Origin: Flavobacteriales bacterium
GTDB taxonomy: Bacteria; Bacteroidota; Bacteroidia; Flavobacteriales_D; Sanyastnellaceae
Direction: 5' to 3'
Assembly: GCA_022447625.1 (NCBI GenBank)
Contig: JAKVAX010000018.1
Location: forward strand, 1 to 64,000
Length of the DNA: 64,000 nt
In this document: positions 16,977 to 27,249 of the stretch, in pieces
Layout of the letters: every line of letters starts with the position of its first letter
Position numbering within the stretch: the first letter of the stretch is position 1
Translations under genes and position numbers: made by a program
Notes under the pieces: generated by a model
The model's database searches: none
What the model saw: only the letters and a program-made list of their open reading frames with translations
What the model was told of the DNA's origin: nothing

Positions 16977-17686
16977 GCTAGGCTAAATTGTTGTGAAAGC
17001 AGTATAGAAGCGCTCACGGCTGCATTTAATGACTCCGCCTTCCCTTTGCCAGGAATCGTTACTGCTTTTTCGCAGTGATGGCGTACACCATGACTTTCTG
17101 ACCCTATAATGTAGAGTCCGTTCAACGAAGTCTCTCGGTAGAGGTTATCACCGTTCAAATCGAGCGCAACTAAGCGTTCTTGTGGAAGATCTTCAATATT
17201 CAAATAATGGCATTCAATGCGGAATACAGAACCCATTGAAGCCTGGACCACCTTTGGGTTGAGACAATCGACGCAATCTTTGCTGAGAGCAATTCTTGTG
17301 TGCCCGAACCAATCTGCTGTGCGAATGATGGTTCCTAAGTTGCCAGGGTCTCGTATTCCATCTAAGATCAATAAAAATTCCGCGTTAGCGAGATCAGAAG
17401 GGAATTGAGCTGACTGATACCAATGTGGAAATCGAATGACGGCCATCAAGCCTGGAGGCGTCGAAAGAGAAGAGAGAACATTCATGTCAGCTTCTTCAAT
17501 CAGCTCAACACGACTAGCCTGCGGCGGGGCAACTGAAGCTACGTGCAAGACACATTCAATCTCAAGATTTGCCTTCAATGCTTCTTGAACAGACTTCATG
17601 CCTTCAACTAAAAAAGAACCGTGTTCTACCCGTCCTTTCTTGCTTTTTAGGCTTTTGAACAGCTTAAATTGGTTTTTAGATAGCAT
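16973..17686 (-). CDS. TrmH/SpoU-family RNA 2'-O-methyltransferase
   Basis: The protein has 237 residues from the ATG at 17686, which starts at the family's N-terminal KLFKSLKSKKGR. An upstream start would run 50 residues into the TamL leader. The SPOUT domain is marked by ILDGIRDPGNLGTIIRTADWFG (motif 1), ASMGSVFRIE (motif 2) and IGSESHG...VTIPGKGKAESLNAAVSASILL (motif 3). It is close to RlmB/TrmH-like rRNA methylases. A near-consensus minus-strand TACTTTG lies about 17702-17708. It carries a one-mismatch copy of the 13-base motif (17378-17390). Confidence 0.88.
   Translation of the reverse strand: MLSKNQFKLFKSLKSKKGRVEHGSFLVEGMKSVQEALKANLEIECVLHVASVAPPQASRVELIEEADMNVLSSLSTPPGLMAVIRFPHWYQSAQFPSDLANAEFLLILDGIRDPGNLGTIIRTADWFGHTRIALSKDCVDCLNPKVVQASMGSVFRIECHYLNIEDLPQERLVALDLNGDNLYRETSLNGLYIIGSESHGVRHHCEKAVTIPGKGKAESLNAAVSASILLSQQFSLA
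17378..17390 (+). repeat. 13-base iterated motif, variant copy
   Basis: TTCCGCGTTAGCG, one base different from the consensus. On the coding strand it encodes ANAE. Confidence 0.6.
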
Positions 17687-17729
17687 GCTTTTTGATTGCT
17701 GACAAAGTAAAAACGAAATTTCGGAACGA

Positions 17730-20246
17730 ATGAGAGCGAAGTTCGGACATTTGATCCTATCCATCATCGTGGTCTTGATGGCATTCTCTTCTTGTAACCC
17801 AACGCGAAGGTTGCAAGAGGGGCAATCGCTGCTCATGAAACAAAAATTGAAGCTGGATAATCCACCGGCAAATTTCTCTCTGGACGAAGATGACCTTGAA
17901 GGCGTTTTGAAACAACGTCCAAACCGGAAGATCCTATTGCTCCGTTTTCACCTGGGGGTATATAACATGGTAAACCCTGAGAAACAAAAAAAGGTCAATC
18001 AGCGGAAGAAGGAGCACATTGAAAAGAAGATTGACCGAAAGTCAGCCAAGGGAAAAGAGTTAACGCCAAAGGATCTACGTGAAATGCGCGCAGATACAAC
18101 AGGGTGGAGAGATTGGTTGACCACAACAGTAGGTGAGGCCCCTGTCGTTTTTGATAGCACCAAAGCAGAAAACAGTGTTGATCAGTTGCGTATTCTGTTA
18201 GCGAAGAACGGTTACTTCAACAATGACGTTTTCTACGAAGTAAAGTATCGAAGGAAAGGGAAGAGGGTGAAGCCGTTGGTGTATACCATCACGCCAAAGG
18301 AGCCATACGTTATTGATAGCCTCGCCTTTAATGTGAAAGATCGAGGTATAGCGCGGCGTATTGATTTTATTGAATCAACCTCCTCTATATCCGTAGGTGA
18401 GCGATTCTCAGTTGAAGCCATGGATGAGGAGCGTGATCGCATTGCTGATTACCTAAATAATCGTGGTTACTATTCATTCACTAAAGACTATATCACCTTC
18501 CAAGCAGATAGCACACGTGGAGATGACAAGGTGGCGGTGGAGATGATTATCCGTAGACCACGAGCGCCAATTGCAGGTACAGACTCTTTAATAGCGGTAG
18601 ATCACAAGCGCTATTTCATTGGCGACATCTTCATTCATACGGATTACAGCCTGACGAATTCAGATTATGCCCCAACAGATACACTTGATTTCGGTGAAAT
18701 CAAACTGCTGTATGTTGATGAACTAAACCTCAAGCCAGAGCTCATCGCTTACCTCATGGAATTCAAGAAGGGTGACCTCTACCAAAAAGACCGCCTGGAT
18801 AAAACTTACCGGAAATTTGTGCAGATGCCCATCTTCCGATCTGCATCCATTGTGCTGTCTGATGATGATAAGAGTGAATTCAACGTGTTGAACCGTAACA
18901 TTTACCTCACTCAAATGAAGCGCAAATTCATCTCATCGGAGGCTGGTGTGACGCATCGTGACGGACTTTTTGGTCTATCCGGATCATTGAATTTCTCGAA
19001 TCGAAATATGTTCCGTGGTGGTGAAACAGGCCAGTTCAGGATTTCTGGAGCCATCGAAGCCCAGCAGCCATTGACCTTAACAGAAGGAGAGGAGATCAGC
19101 GGTGAAGACGTCGCAGACAACATCCGTTTCAACACTTTTGAGATCGGACCGGAAGTTTCGTTCAACTTCAACCGCTTCTTCCCGTTGAGCATGAATAGCT
19201 TCAGGAGGTCCAATGCCCCGCGAACCACCATCAGTGCTGGTTTCAACTACCAGGATCGTCCAGATTATGAGAGACAACTCTACCAGTTTCGATACGGTAC
19301 CACCTTTATTGAGAACCAGTCAAATGGTTCAAGAATTTTCTGGGATATCTGGGAGCTGAGCACGATTAAGATTACTAAGAGTGAAGCATTCCAACAGTTG
19401 CTTGATAATTTGAATGACGACTTCTTGTCAACGAGTTACCAGAACCACTTGATCTCCCTAGGGCGAATCGCTTGGCAGATGAACACACAACGTTCGCATA
19501 ACCAACGGAGGTACATGTTCAATCAAGTAACCTTCGAAACCGCTGGTAATCTGCCGCGACTTGGATTTCAATTGGCTGGAGCGACACAAGATGAGATGGG
19601 AAGCTATGAGATTGGAGGGATACGTTTCGCTCAATACTTCAAAATTGAGAACGACTTCCGTTTATATCAGCGCATCGATGAAAAGAACAGCACAGCGCTT
19701 CGTATTCACGGAGGAATAGGTATTCCAGGAGCGAACTTGAGTGTACTTCCTTTTGAGAAGAGCTACTATGGAGGAGGTTCGAATGGTATCCGCGCTTGGG
19801 AACCTCGAACGCTGGGGCCAGGTAGCTATCGTGACACTACGGCACTGACTACCTTTAATAATATCGCAGAGGTTATTCTGGAAACGAGCTTGGAATATCG
19901 TTTCGAGATGACGCAAACACTCGAGGGCGCCCTATTCTTGGACATTGGTAACATCTGGTTGCTAGAGGAAGATGAAAATCGTCCGGGTAGCGGTATTAGT
20001 GCGAATACCTTCTTTGATGAATTGGCATGGGGTGGAGGATTGGGACTCCGTTTTGACTTTGACTTCTTCTTGTTACGATTAGACCTGGGGGCCCAGTTGA
20101 AGGATCCAGCGAAAATCAGAGGCGAGCGTTGGTTCTGGGAACCGAAGGATGAATACGCTGATTTCTACCAGACGATTCGTCCAGGACAAGAGTACAATTT
20201 CTTCCCAGAGCTTAACTTTAACTTAGGAATTGGCTATCCGTTCTAA
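17730..20246 (+). CDS. tamL: TamL-like Omp85 outer-membrane lipoprotein
   Basis: The protein has 838 residues. The lipoprotein signal ends at AFSSC, followed by NPTRRLQEGQSLL, the usual start of Bacteroidota TamL/BamA-like lipoproteins. POTRA-like repeats run through residues about 140-390 (for example RIADYLNNRGYYSF). The C-terminal half is a 16-strand Omp85 barrel with YYGGGSNGIRAWEPRTLGPGSY (the RGF/Y lid-like loop) and a final aromatic FNLGIGYPF. It acts in outer-membrane protein insertion with a TamB partner, which is not in this window. The DNA start is divergent from the methyltransferase. Confidence 0.88.
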   Translation: MRAKFGHLILSIIVVLMAFSSCNPTRRLQEGQSLLMKQKLKLDNPPANFSLDEDDLEGVLKQRPNRKILLLRFHLGVYNMVNPEKQKKVNQRKKEHIEKKIDRKSAKGKELTPKDLREMRADTTGWRDWLTTTVGEAPVVFDSTKAENSVDQLRILLAKNGYFNNDVFYEVKYRRKGKRVKPLVYTITPKEPYVIDSLAFNVKDRGIARRIDFIESTSSISVGERFSVEAMDEERDRIADYLNNRGYYSFTKDYITFQADSTRGDDKVAVEMIIRRPRAPIAGTDSLIAVDHKRYFIGDIFIHTDYSLTNSDYAPTDTLDFGEIKLLYVDELNLKPELIAYLMEFKKGDLYQKDRLDKTYRKFVQMPIFRSASIVLSDDDKSEFNVLNRNIYLTQMKRKFISSEAGVTHRDGLFGLSGSLNFSNRNMFRGGETGQFRISGAIEAQQPLTLTEGEEISGEDVADNIRFNTFEIGPEVSFNFNRFFPLSMNSFRRSNAPRTTISAGFNYQDRPDYERQLYQFRYGTTFIENQSNGSRIFWDIWELSTIKITKSEAFQQLLDNLNDDFLSTSYQNHLISLGRIAWQMNTQRSHNQRRYMFNQVTFETAGNLPRLGFQLAGATQDEMGSYEIGGIRFAQYFKIENDFRLYQRIDEKNSTALRIHGGIGIPGANLSVLPFEKSYYGGGSNGIRAWEPRTLGPGSYRDTTALTTFNNIAEVILETSLEYRFEMTQTLEGALFLDIGNIWLLEEDENRPGSGISANTFFDELAWGGGLGLRFDFDFFLLRLDLGAQLKDPAKIRGERWFWEPKDEYADFYQTIRPGQEYNFFPELNFNLGIGYPF

Positions 20247-20288
20247 ACAAGGTGTGAAATTTCGGTGTTAGAGCGAACATTGCTTTGC

Positions 20289-20296
20289 TATATTTG
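20289..20296 (+). promoter_or_regulatory. accD promoter -7 box
   Basis: TATATTTG, a perfect TAnnTTTG, 20 bases before the accD ATG. The upstream -33 element is weak (TTA near 20268). Confidence 0.5.
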
Positions 20297-20316
20297 CAGC
20301 TTCCAAATCATACTAA

Positions 20317-21159
20317 ATGGGTTGGTTTAAGAGAATCAAAGAAGGTATTACCACACCTTCGCAAGAGAAAAGAGAGATCCCTGAAGGGAACTGGTACAAG
20401 TGTCCGGAGTGCAATCATGTACTGACCTCTCTGGAGCATGCACAGAATTACTGGGTATGTCCGTCATGTCAGCATCACGAACGAATTGGAGCCGGAGAAT
20501 ACTTCGCGCTACTATTCGATGAGGGCAAATTCAGAGAATTGGCTGTGAACCTAACAAGTGGTGATCCACTCGAATTTGTAGATACTAAGAAGTACACTGA
20601 CCGTGTCAATAGTTCCATGGAAAAAACGGGTCTGCGTGACGCCATCCGTTGTGCCTCTGGTACGATTCACGGAGAGAAGGTGGTGATCGCTGCGATGGAT
20701 TTCCGTTTCATTGGAGGTTCGATGGGATCTGTGGTAGGAGAGAAGATCGCTCGTGCGATCGACTACGCGATTAAGAACAAATGTCCGTTTATCTGTATCT
20801 CAAAGTCAGGTGGAGCACGAATGATGGAGGCAGGTTTCTCACTAATGCAAATGGCGAAGACATCTGCAAAGCTGACTCAGCTATCTAATGCTGGGTTGCC
20901 ATACATCAGCTTCTTGACGGATCCAACGACAGGTGGGGTGACGGCAAGTTTCGCGATGCTAGGAGATTTGAATATCGCTGAGCCAAAGGCGTTGATTGGC
21001 TTCGCTGGCCCGCGTGTTGTAAAGGAAACGATTGGAAAAGATCTTCCTGAAGGCTTCCAGCGTTCAGAGTTTGTTCTTGAGCATGGATTCCTCGATTTGA
21101 TCGTGGAGCGCAAAGACTTGAAAGACAAGCTAGCACTCATCTTTAAAATGTTGTCATAA
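20317..21159 (+). CDS. accD: Acetyl-CoA carboxylase carboxyltransferase beta subunit
   Basis: The protein has 280 residues. An N-terminal four-cysteine zinc ribbon (CPECN and CPSCQ, residues about 28-50) is followed by the crotonase-fold carboxyltransferase domain with [48 protein letters not shown] and [12 protein letters not shown]. With AccA it moves the carboxyl group from biotin to acetyl-CoA, giving malonyl-CoA for fatty-acid synthesis. It has its own promoter and sits upstream of rpsO. Confidence 0.97.
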   Translation: MGWFKRIKEGITTPSQEKREIPEGNWYKCPECNHVLTSLEHAQNYWVCPSCQHHERIGAGEYFALLFDEGKFRELAVNLTSGDPLEFVDTKKYTDRVNSSMEKTGLRDAIRCASGTIHGEKVVIAAMDFRFIGGSMGSVVGEKIARAIDYAIKNKCPFICISKSGGARMMEAGFSLMQMAKTSAKLTQLSNAGLPYISFLTDPTTGGVTASFAMLGDLNIAEPKALIGFAGPRVVKETIGKDLPEGFQRSEFVLEHGFLDLIVERKDLKDKLALIFKMLS

Positions 21160-21185
21160 GGAATCACTTTTCAAAAAGAAAAGAT

Positions 21186-21193
21186 TATCTTTG
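21186..21193 (+). promoter_or_regulatory. rpsO promoter -7 box
   Basis: TATCTTTG (TAnnTTTG) 51 bases before the rpsO start. The region upstream is T-rich, with no exact TTG at the expected spacing. Confidence 0.5.
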
Positions 21194-21243
21194 CACTTCC
21201 GTTTAAAAGCGGTTACATAAGAATTATCTAATACGATATTGGA

Positions 21244-21513
21244 ATGTACCTAAGTCAAGAAAAGAAAAGAGAAATCTTTAAGAAGCACGGAAAATCAGAG
21301 AATGATACCGGCTCAGCAGAGGGGCAGATTGCGTTGTTCACATACCGCATCGCACACCTAACAGGTCACCTCAAGCAAAACAAAAAAGACTACAACACGC
21401 AGCGATCGCTCATCAACCTAGTAGGAAAGCGTCGTAAGCTACTTAATTACCTAAAGGATAACGACATCGAGCGTTACCGTGCAATTATTAAGGAGCTAGG
21501 TCTGCGTAAGTAA
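21244..21513 (+). CDS. rpsO: 30S ribosomal protein S15
   Basis: The protein has 89 residues, the usual length. Family marks are TGSAEGQIALFTYRI, LTGHLKQNKKDYNTQRSL and LVGKRRKLLNYLKDND. It binds the central domain of 16S rRNA early in 30S assembly. As in many bacteria it stands directly upstream of pnp, here with a 90-base gap containing a strong hairpin. Confidence 0.97.
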   Translation: MYLSQEKKREIFKKHGKSENDTGSAEGQIALFTYRIAHLTGHLKQNKKDYNTQRSLINLVGKRRKLLNYLKDNDIERYRAIIKELGLRK

Positions 21514-21546
21514 TTGAAGAAGATTAAGACGATATAGAATTATTGT

Positions 21547-21580
21547 GAAGGGGGGCAAAGGAAATCCATTGCTCCTCTTC
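21547..21580 (+). promoter_or_regulatory. 15-bp hairpin in the rpsO-pnp gap
   Basis: The left arm 21547-21561 pairs with the right arm 21566-21580 over 15 positions, with two G-U pairs and one A-A mismatch, closed by the loop AAAT. It lies 24 bases before the pnp ATG and is not followed by a T-run, so it is not an ordinary terminator. In enterobacteria a hairpin at the same place is cut by RNase III and used for pnp autocontrol. A like role here is inference. Confidence 0.6.
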
Positions 21581-21603
21581 GCATGTTTACACGTACACCT
21601 TAG

Positions 21604-23898
21604 ATGAATTACACGTTACACACAAAAACCATTGATCTTGGTGATGGAAAAGCTATCACCTTCGAGACTGGGAAGCTAGCAAAGCAGGCCCACGGTTCAG
21701 TGGTTGTACGCCAAGGAGACACGATGCTCCTAGCAACTGCGGTTTCAAATCACCAAGCAGCCGATGGAGTAGATTTCCTTCCGCTGACGGTTGATTACCG
21801 TGAAAAGTATGCCGCTGCTGGAAGGTTCCCAGGCGGTTTCTTCAAAAGAGAAGCTCGTCCTTCAGATGACGAAGTTCTTGTAATGCGTCTCGTTGACCGA
21901 GCGCTACGCCCTACCTTCCCTGACGATTACCACGCTGGAACACAGGTGATGATCCAGGTAATGAGCTCAGAAGAAGACATCATGCCTGACTGCCTTGCAG
22001 GACTGGCGGCCTCTGCAGCAATCTCGATTTCTGATATTCCGTTCAACGGACCAATCTCAGAAGTACGTGTTGCTCGTATCGATGGTAAAATGGTGATCAA
22101 CCCTCTACGTTCAGAACTTGAAAACGCTGACATCGATTTGATGGTAGCTGGTTCTGATGACAGCATTGTCATGGTAGAAGGAGAGATGCTTGAAGTAAGC
22201 GAAGAAGAGATGGTAGAAGCTATTGAAGCGGCACACGCTGCAATCAAGGTTCACTGCCAGGCTCAGAAAGAGCTTGCTGAAGCAGTTGGTAAAGCTTACC
22301 CTAAGCGTGAATATTCGCACGAAGTCCACGATGATGCACTTCGCACACGAGTTCACGGTGACCTTTACCAGAAATTCTACGACGCTGCGAAACAAGGTTC
22401 TTCAAAAGAAGAGCGCGCTGAAGCTTTCGGAGCAATTAAAGAAGAATACATCGCAACATTCTCTGAAGAAGAGCTTGAAGAAGTGAAGGGAATGTTGAGC
22501 GGATACATTAAAGCTGCTCAGAAAGATGCCATTCGTCGTCTAGTACTAGACGAAGGACGTCGTCTTGACGGTCGTGCAACGAACGAGGTTCGTCCTATTT
22601 GGTCAGAAGTTGACTACCTACCAGCTCCTCACGGATCTGCATTGTTTACACGTGGTGAGACGCAGTCATTGACGACGTTGACACTGGGTACTAAACTCGA
22701 CGAACAGACGATCGACGGAGCGCTTCAGCAGCGTAGCGACAAGTTCTTGCTTCACTACAACTTCCCTCCATTCTCTACAGGGGAGGAGCGTCCGTTGCGT
22801 GGAACAAGCCGTCGTGAAGTAGGACACGGTAACCTTGCACTTCGTGCATTGAAGCCAATCCTGCCTGAAACAGAACAATGTCCTTATACAATCCGTCTTG
22901 TTTCTGAGATCCTTGAATCAAACGGTTCGTCTTCAATGGCAACTGTTTGTGCTGGAACATTGGCGTTGATGGATGGTGGTGTGCCTATCAAGGCTCCAGT
23001 ATCTGGAATCGCAATGGGGTTGATTACTGATAAGGATTCAGATAAGTACGCTGTCTTGAGCGATATCCTAGGAGATGAAGATCACCTTGGAGATATGGAC
23101 TTCAAAGTAACAGGTACAGCGAAGGGTATTACTGCATGTCAGATGGATATCAAGATCGCAGGACTTTCAATGAAAGTGTTGACTGAGGCCTTGATTCAAG
23201 CGAAAGAAGGACGTGCTCACATCCTGGGTGAGATGTTGAAGACGATAAGAGAGCCACGTGAGGATTACAAGCCACACGCTCCACGAATCGAAGCCTTCGA
23301 AATCCCTACGGATATGATCGGTGCTGTAATCGGCCCTGGTGGTAAGATCATTCAAGAGATTCAAGCTGAGACAGAAACAACGATTTCTATCGACGAAAGA
23401 GATGGAAAAGGCATTGTGGAAGTATCTGCGAGCAACCTTGATGCGATTACTGCAGCCATCACTCGAATTAAGACAATCGTATTCCCTCCAACCATCGAAA
23501 TCGGTGAAGTATACGAAGGTGTAGTGAAGTCAATCATGCCATACGGTGCGTTCGTAGAGATCGTACCTGGTCAAGACGGACTACTCCACGTTTCTGAATT
23601 GGAGTGGCACCGTGTCCAGAATGTGGAAGATGTCATCAAGCAAGGTGACGTTGTGAAGTTCAAAGTAACTGGACGCGACCCGAAGACAAACAAGGTGAAG
23701 CTTTCTCGTAAAGTCTTGCTTCCAAAGCCAGAAGGCTACGTAGAGCGTGAAGACCGAGGAGATCGTGGAGACCGCCGTGGACGCGGAGGACGTGACCGTG
23801 GAGATCGTCGTGACCGTGGAGATCGTCGTGATCGCGGAGATCGCGGAGATCGTCGTGACAATAATCGTCGCGAAGAGTCTGAAGGTTCTGAAGAATAA
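21604..23898 (+). CDS. pnp: Polyribonucleotide nucleotidyltransferase (PNPase)
   Basis: The protein has 764 residues. Two RNase PH-like domains are linked by a helical domain (first PH about 1-220; second about 320-550 with [18 protein letters not shown] and the active-site region [15 protein letters not shown]). A KH domain follows (about 555-615, [12 protein letters not shown]), then an S1 domain (about 625-695, [18 protein letters not shown]). The tail of about 50 residues is an RGD/RRD low-complexity repeat, likely RNA-binding and disordered. It degrades RNA from the 3' end with phosphate. The upstream hairpin may mediate autoregulation. Confidence 0.97.
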   Translation: MNYTLHTKTIDLGDGKAITFETGKLAKQAHGSVVVRQGDTMLLATAVSNHQAADGVDFLPLTVDYREKYAAAGRFPGGFFKREARPSDDEVLVMRLVDRALRPTFPDDYHAGTQVMIQVMSSEEDIMPDCLAGLAASAAISISDIPFNGPISEVRVARIDGKMVINPLRSELENADIDLMVAGSDDSIVMVEGEMLEVSEEEMVEAIEAAHAAIKVHCQAQKELAEAVGKAYPKREYSHEVHDDALRTRVHGDLYQKFYDAAKQGSSKEERAEAFGAIKEEYIATFSEEELEEVKGMLSGYIKAAQKDAIRRLVLDEGRRLDGRATNEVRPIWSEVDYLPAPHGSALFTRGETQSLTTLTLGTKLDEQTIDGALQQRSDKFLLHYNFPPFSTGEERPLRGTSRREVGHGNLALRALKPILPETEQCPYTIRLVSEILESNGSSSMATVCAGTLALMDGGVPIKAPVSGIAMGLITDKDSDKYAVLSDILGDEDHLGDMDFKVTGTAKGITACQMDIKIAGLSMKVLTEALIQAKEGRAHILGEMLKTIREPREDYKPHAPRIEAFEIPTDMIGAVIGPGGKIIQEIQAETETTISIDERDGKGIVEVSASNLDAITAAITRIKTIVFPPTIEIGEVYEGVVKSIMPYGAFVEIVPGQDGLLHVSELEWHRVQNVEDVIKQGDVVKFKVTGRDPKTNKVKLSRKVLLPKPEGYVEREDRGDRGDRRGRGGRDRGDRRDRGDRRDRGDRGDRRDNNRREESEGSEE

Positions 23899-23907
23899 AT
23901 TTGGGGC

Positions 23908-23938
23908 TTGAAGGAGTGCCAACTTGGCATTCCTTCAA
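23908..23938 (+). terminator. Terminator after pnp
   Basis: A 14-bp stem (arms 23908-23921 and 23925-23938, one G-U pair) with a 3-base loop ACT, followed by TTCTT. The T-run is short, so termination may be partial. Confidence 0.65.
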
Positions 23939-24032
23939 TTCTTGCATCATTTTTGATGTTTTAACGGAAGCCATTACGGCATTTTGCGTTACATAAAGGG
24001 GCTGTTTGAGATAGCCCCATCAAGGAAAGGCA

Positions 24033-24902
24033 ATGAGACAGTTAAAAATAACCAAGCAGGTTACGAACAGAGAGACGGCCTCTCTAGATAAGTATTTGCA
24101 GGAAATCGGAAGGGTAGACCTTATCACTGCTGAGGAAGAAGTGGAGCTAGCGCGCCGCATCAAGCAGGGAGATCAGCTCGCCCTTGAAAAGCTTACAAAA
24201 GCAAACTTGAGGTTCGTAGTATCTGTTTCAAAGCAATATCAGAATCAGGGGCTTTCGCTTCCTGACCTGATCAATGAAGGTAACCTTGGCCTTATTAAGG
24301 CCGCTCAACGTTTTGATGAAACCCGAGGTTTCAAATTCATTTCGTATGCAGTTTGGTGGATCCGTCAGTCGATTCTGCAAGCACTAGCTGAGCAGTCTCG
24401 TATTGTACGTCTTCCACTGAACAAGATCGGTTCGATCAACAAAATCAATAAAGCGTTCGCGAAACTCGAACAAGAGTACGAACGTCCGCCAACCGCAGCT
24501 GAGCTAGCGGAAGTTCTTGAAATGACACTTGACGAAGTGAAGCAGTCATTGAAGAATGCCGGACGCCACGTATCGATGGATGCGCCATTGAAAGACGGAG
24601 ATGATTCTTCAAGTACGATGTATGACGTTCTTCAAACAGGAGATACGCCATCACCGGATACAGACTTGATGAATGAGTCACTTCGTAAGGAGATCGAACG
24701 CTCATTACGTACACTAACCACTCGTGAGGCAGATGTAATCCGCCTCTACTTTGGTTTGAATGGTGAACACCCGATGACTCTTGAAGAGATCGGAGAGCGT
24801 TTTGACCTGACACGTGAACGCGTACGTCAGATCAAAGAGAAAGCGATCAGACGATTAAAGCATACATCGAGAAGTAAGATCCTTAAGTCTTACCTCGGAT
24901 AA
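24033..24902 (+). CDS. rpoD: RNA polymerase primary sigma factor RpoD/SigA
   Basis: The protein has 289 residues, the short form without the 1.1 region that is standard in Bacteroidota. Region 1.2 is [25 protein letters not shown]. Region 2 carries [32 protein letters not shown]. Region 4 carries [28 protein letters not shown]. It directs transcription from the TTG/TAnnTTTG promoters seen across the window. A small hairpin (GGGGCT at 23998 with AGCCCC at 24013) lies in its leader. A strong terminator follows. Confidence 0.97.
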   Translation: MRQLKITKQVTNRETASLDKYLQEIGRVDLITAEEEVELARRIKQGDQLALEKLTKANLRFVVSVSKQYQNQGLSLPDLINEGNLGLIKAAQRFDETRGFKFISYAVWWIRQSILQALAEQSRIVRLPLNKIGSINKINKAFAKLEQEYERPPTAAELAEVLEMTLDEVKQSLKNAGRHVSMDAPLKDGDDSSSTMYDVLQTGDTPSPDTDLMNESLRKEIERSLRTLTTREADVIRLYFGLNGEHPMTLEEIGERFDLTRERVRQIKEKAIRRLKHTSRSKILKSYLG

Positions 24903-24907
24903 GATTT

Positions 24908-24935
24908 AAAAAGTCCCGCGGCTGCGGGACTTTTT
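24908..24935. terminator. Bidirectional terminator between rpoD and the glycosylase gene
   Basis: A 12-bp perfect stem AAAAAGTCCCGC / GCGGGACTTTTT with loop GGCT. A-run and T-run flanks serve both converging genes. Confidence 0.92.
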
Positions 24936-24938
24936 CTT

Positions 24939-25541
24939 TTATGAGTTGTTCTGATAGCGCCAGATGTATCTACAGGCTATACTTCGATAAGGTCGCCAAG
25001 GCTCAGCTACTAGTTCAAGCTTCTTCTTGACTCCACGTTCTTTGGGGGCCAGTCCATACAGGTTGCACATACCCATTTTGATTCCCAGATCATCGAGAGG
25101 AAGGATGTCGAGTCTACGCAAATCAAACATCAAGAACATCTGAACCGTCAATACACCAAGTCCTTTTATGGAGGTGAGTTCTTTGATGATTTCTTCATCT
25201 GAACCACTCCATAGACTTGGGTCATTCTTTGCCGGATCAGAGAAGTAGCGAGCCAGATCGCGCATGTAACTCGTTTTCTGGTGGCTTAGGCCAATACCTC
25301 TCAGTTCGTCGTCTGTTACTTTGTCCAGGGATTCCGGCGTTAGCCGAAGTTCTAACAGTTCACTGAAGCGCTTGTAAATCGTATCAGCAGCCTTTACCGA
25401 AAGCTGTTGCCCGACAATGGCTTTGCTCAATGATTCAAAAGGACCACTGTAAATCGGCCATGACAATTCATCGTCATGAATGATGCTGGCAAGCTTGCTA
25501 TCTGCAGATTTGAGATGGTTTTTGATCGATGAGATTTCCAT
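24939..25541 (-). CDS. DNA-3-methyladenine glycosylase II (AlkA-like)
   Basis: The protein has 200 residues. It belongs to the HhH-GPD superfamily: FESLSKAIVGQQLSVKAADTI in the first half, the helix-hairpin-helix LTSIKGLGVLTVQMFL, then the aspartate region ILPLDDLGI where the catalytic Asp is expected, and AEPWRPYRSIACRYIW. It removes alkylated bases to start base-excision repair. No iron-sulfur cysteines are present, as usual for AlkA. It converges on rpoD. Confidence 0.88.
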   Translation of the reverse strand: MEISSIKNHLKSADSKLASIIHDDELSWPIYSGPFESLSKAIVGQQLSVKAADTIYKRFSELLELRLTPESLDKVTDDELRGIGLSHQKTSYMRDLARYFSDPAKNDPSLWSGSDEEIIKELTSIKGLGVLTVQMFLMFDLRRLDILPLDDLGIKMGMCNLYGLAPKERGVKKKLELVAEPWRPYRSIACRYIWRYQNNS

Positions 25542-25630
25542 GACGGAAAGAAATTAGAAATGCATTTTGTACGCTAAGAAAGACAATTCAGCGTTCGAAT
25601 GTAGAATCTTCGCATCTTTGCCAGCAACTT

Positions 25631-27121
25631 ATGAGAACCGGAACACTTGTCGTTTTCTTTCTGACTGTGATCGCTACCGCTTTTTGGTCATGCCGAAAAG
25701 ATAATTTCACTACCGATCCCAATGCCACGTTGAGCTTTTCGCAAGACACTGTCTTGTTTGATACGGTATTCACTACCATAGGCTCCATCACGGAGTTGGT
25801 GCGGATTTACAACACAAATGATAACCCAGTCCAAATTTCCAATATCGAGTTGGAAGGAGGGACGTCATCACCATACAGAATCAATGTAGATGGTATTGCT
25901 GCTGATGAATTCACTAATGTGGAAATCGCTTCGGGTGATAGCTTGTGGATGTTCGTAGAGGTCACCATTGACCCGAACGCTCTTAATCTACCATTCATTG
26001 TTGAAGACCGTGTGCGATTTGAACTCAATGGGAACGAACAATTTGTAGAGTTAGTGGCCTGGGGGCAGAACGCGTACTACCACGGCTCGTTAGATCAAAT
26101 TACAGTGCTCCCGTGCAATGAAGTATGGAATGCAGATCTGCCGCACATCGTTTATGGAATTGTAGCGGTTGATGAAGGCTGTAGCCTCACGATTAATGAA
26201 GGAACGCAAGTCCATTGTCACGACGGTTCCGGAATCTTTGTAAATAAGGGAACCTTGGATGTAAATGGTCAATTTGGAAATGAAGTCTGTTTCCAAGGAG
26301 ACCGTTTAGAGCAAGGGTATCAAGAACTTCCAGGCCAATGGGGAATCGAGCTGGAATTCGAGTTCGAAACAGACCTGGGAATTGAGCAGGCGACGGTAGC
26401 CCGAGGGGGGATATGGTTGTTTGAGACCGTAGATTGTGAGATCGACTGGGCCATTATCAAGAATGGTAACATCGGAGTTCAAGTAGACACCGTAGGAAGT
26501 GCGACAGCAGATGCATTGGTTATGCGTAATACCAAGATCCAGAACATGGGTGTTATTGGTATTCTTGCACAAGGAGCGCACATTTCAGGGGTAAATAACC
26601 TGGTAGCCAATTGCGGACAAAACTGCGCTGCTTTCACCATTGGTGGACGTTACCAGTTTGCCTATTCAACATTCGCCAATTACTGGACAGATGGAACGCG
26701 TCAAACGCCTGCTTTCGTCCTTAACAACTACTACGTAGACATCAATCAGAACATTCAGACCCGAACCATATCCGATACCTGGTTCCATAACTGCATCATG
26801 TACGGTAACAACGCTGCCTTATCTGATTTCAGCGAGTTTATCGTCGACATGCAGGATGATGAAATGCAGGACTATCGGTTTGAGTTCTGTGGTGTTGACT
26901 CTGAGTCAAGCGTAGCAGACAGCGATCGCTATAATGAAATGGTCAATGGAAATACGCCTCCGTTCACGAATGTGTTGAATTTCGATTTCACCTTACTTAA
27001 TCAAGGGGGGAGTGTATGGGCAGGCGGACTGCCAGACGAACCTACATTGACCGAGAGTTTCGATTTGGGTAACAACTTCCGATTTGGTAATGGAACGAAA
27101 GGCTGCTACGAACAGCAATAA
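25631..27121 (+). CDS. Lipoprotein with predicted parallel beta-helix
   Basis: The protein has 496 residues. The lipoprotein signal ends at AFWSC. Residues about 30-160 resemble an Ig-like or cohesin-like sandwich. From about 165 onward short repeating strands (GIVAVDEGCSLTINEGTQVH, GTLDVNGQFGN, GGIWLFETVDCEIDWA, MRNTKIQNMGVIGIL) have the look of a right-handed parallel beta-helix, a common scaffold of Bacteroidota surface lipoproteins. No catalytic motif is seen. The function is unknown. Confidence 0.75.
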   Translation: MRTGTLVVFFLTVIATAFWSCRKDNFTTDPNATLSFSQDTVLFDTVFTTIGSITELVRIYNTNDNPVQISNIELEGGTSSPYRINVDGIAADEFTNVEIASGDSLWMFVEVTIDPNALNLPFIVEDRVRFELNGNEQFVELVAWGQNAYYHGSLDQITVLPCNEVWNADLPHIVYGIVAVDEGCSLTINEGTQVHCHDGSGIFVNKGTLDVNGQFGNEVCFQGDRLEQGYQELPGQWGIELEFEFETDLGIEQATVARGGIWLFETVDCEIDWAIIKNGNIGVQVDTVGSATADALVMRNTKIQNMGVIGILAQGAHISGVNNLVANCGQNCAAFTIGGRYQFAYSTFANYWTDGTRQTPAFVLNNYYVDINQNIQTRTISDTWFHNCIMYGNNAALSDFSEFIVDMQDDEMQDYRFEFCGVDSESSVADSDRYNEMVNGNTPPFTNVLNFDFTLLNQGGSVWAGGLPDEPTLTESFDLGNNFRFGNGTKGCYEQQ

Positions 27122-27249
27122 GCCTGTTAAGATCAAGGTGTTAACAAGGTCTTGAATTCCCACACGTGGAGACTTTCATTTTTTCGGTACTTTTCAGGTA
27201 ACCTTCGGTGAGCCGTGAACGTATCGGAAACCGGGAAAACATCCACTCT

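Noticed and set aside
21927-23974. Open frames antisense to pnp, including an Arg/Ser-rich one
   Set aside because: They mirror the low-complexity Arg-Gly-Asp tail of PNPase and have no homologous motifs.
24146-24510. GCTAGCGCGCC and GCTAGCGGAAG in rpoD as further motif copies
   Set aside because: They lack the full 13-base word (the ending differs or two bases are missing) and fit conserved sigma-factor residues.
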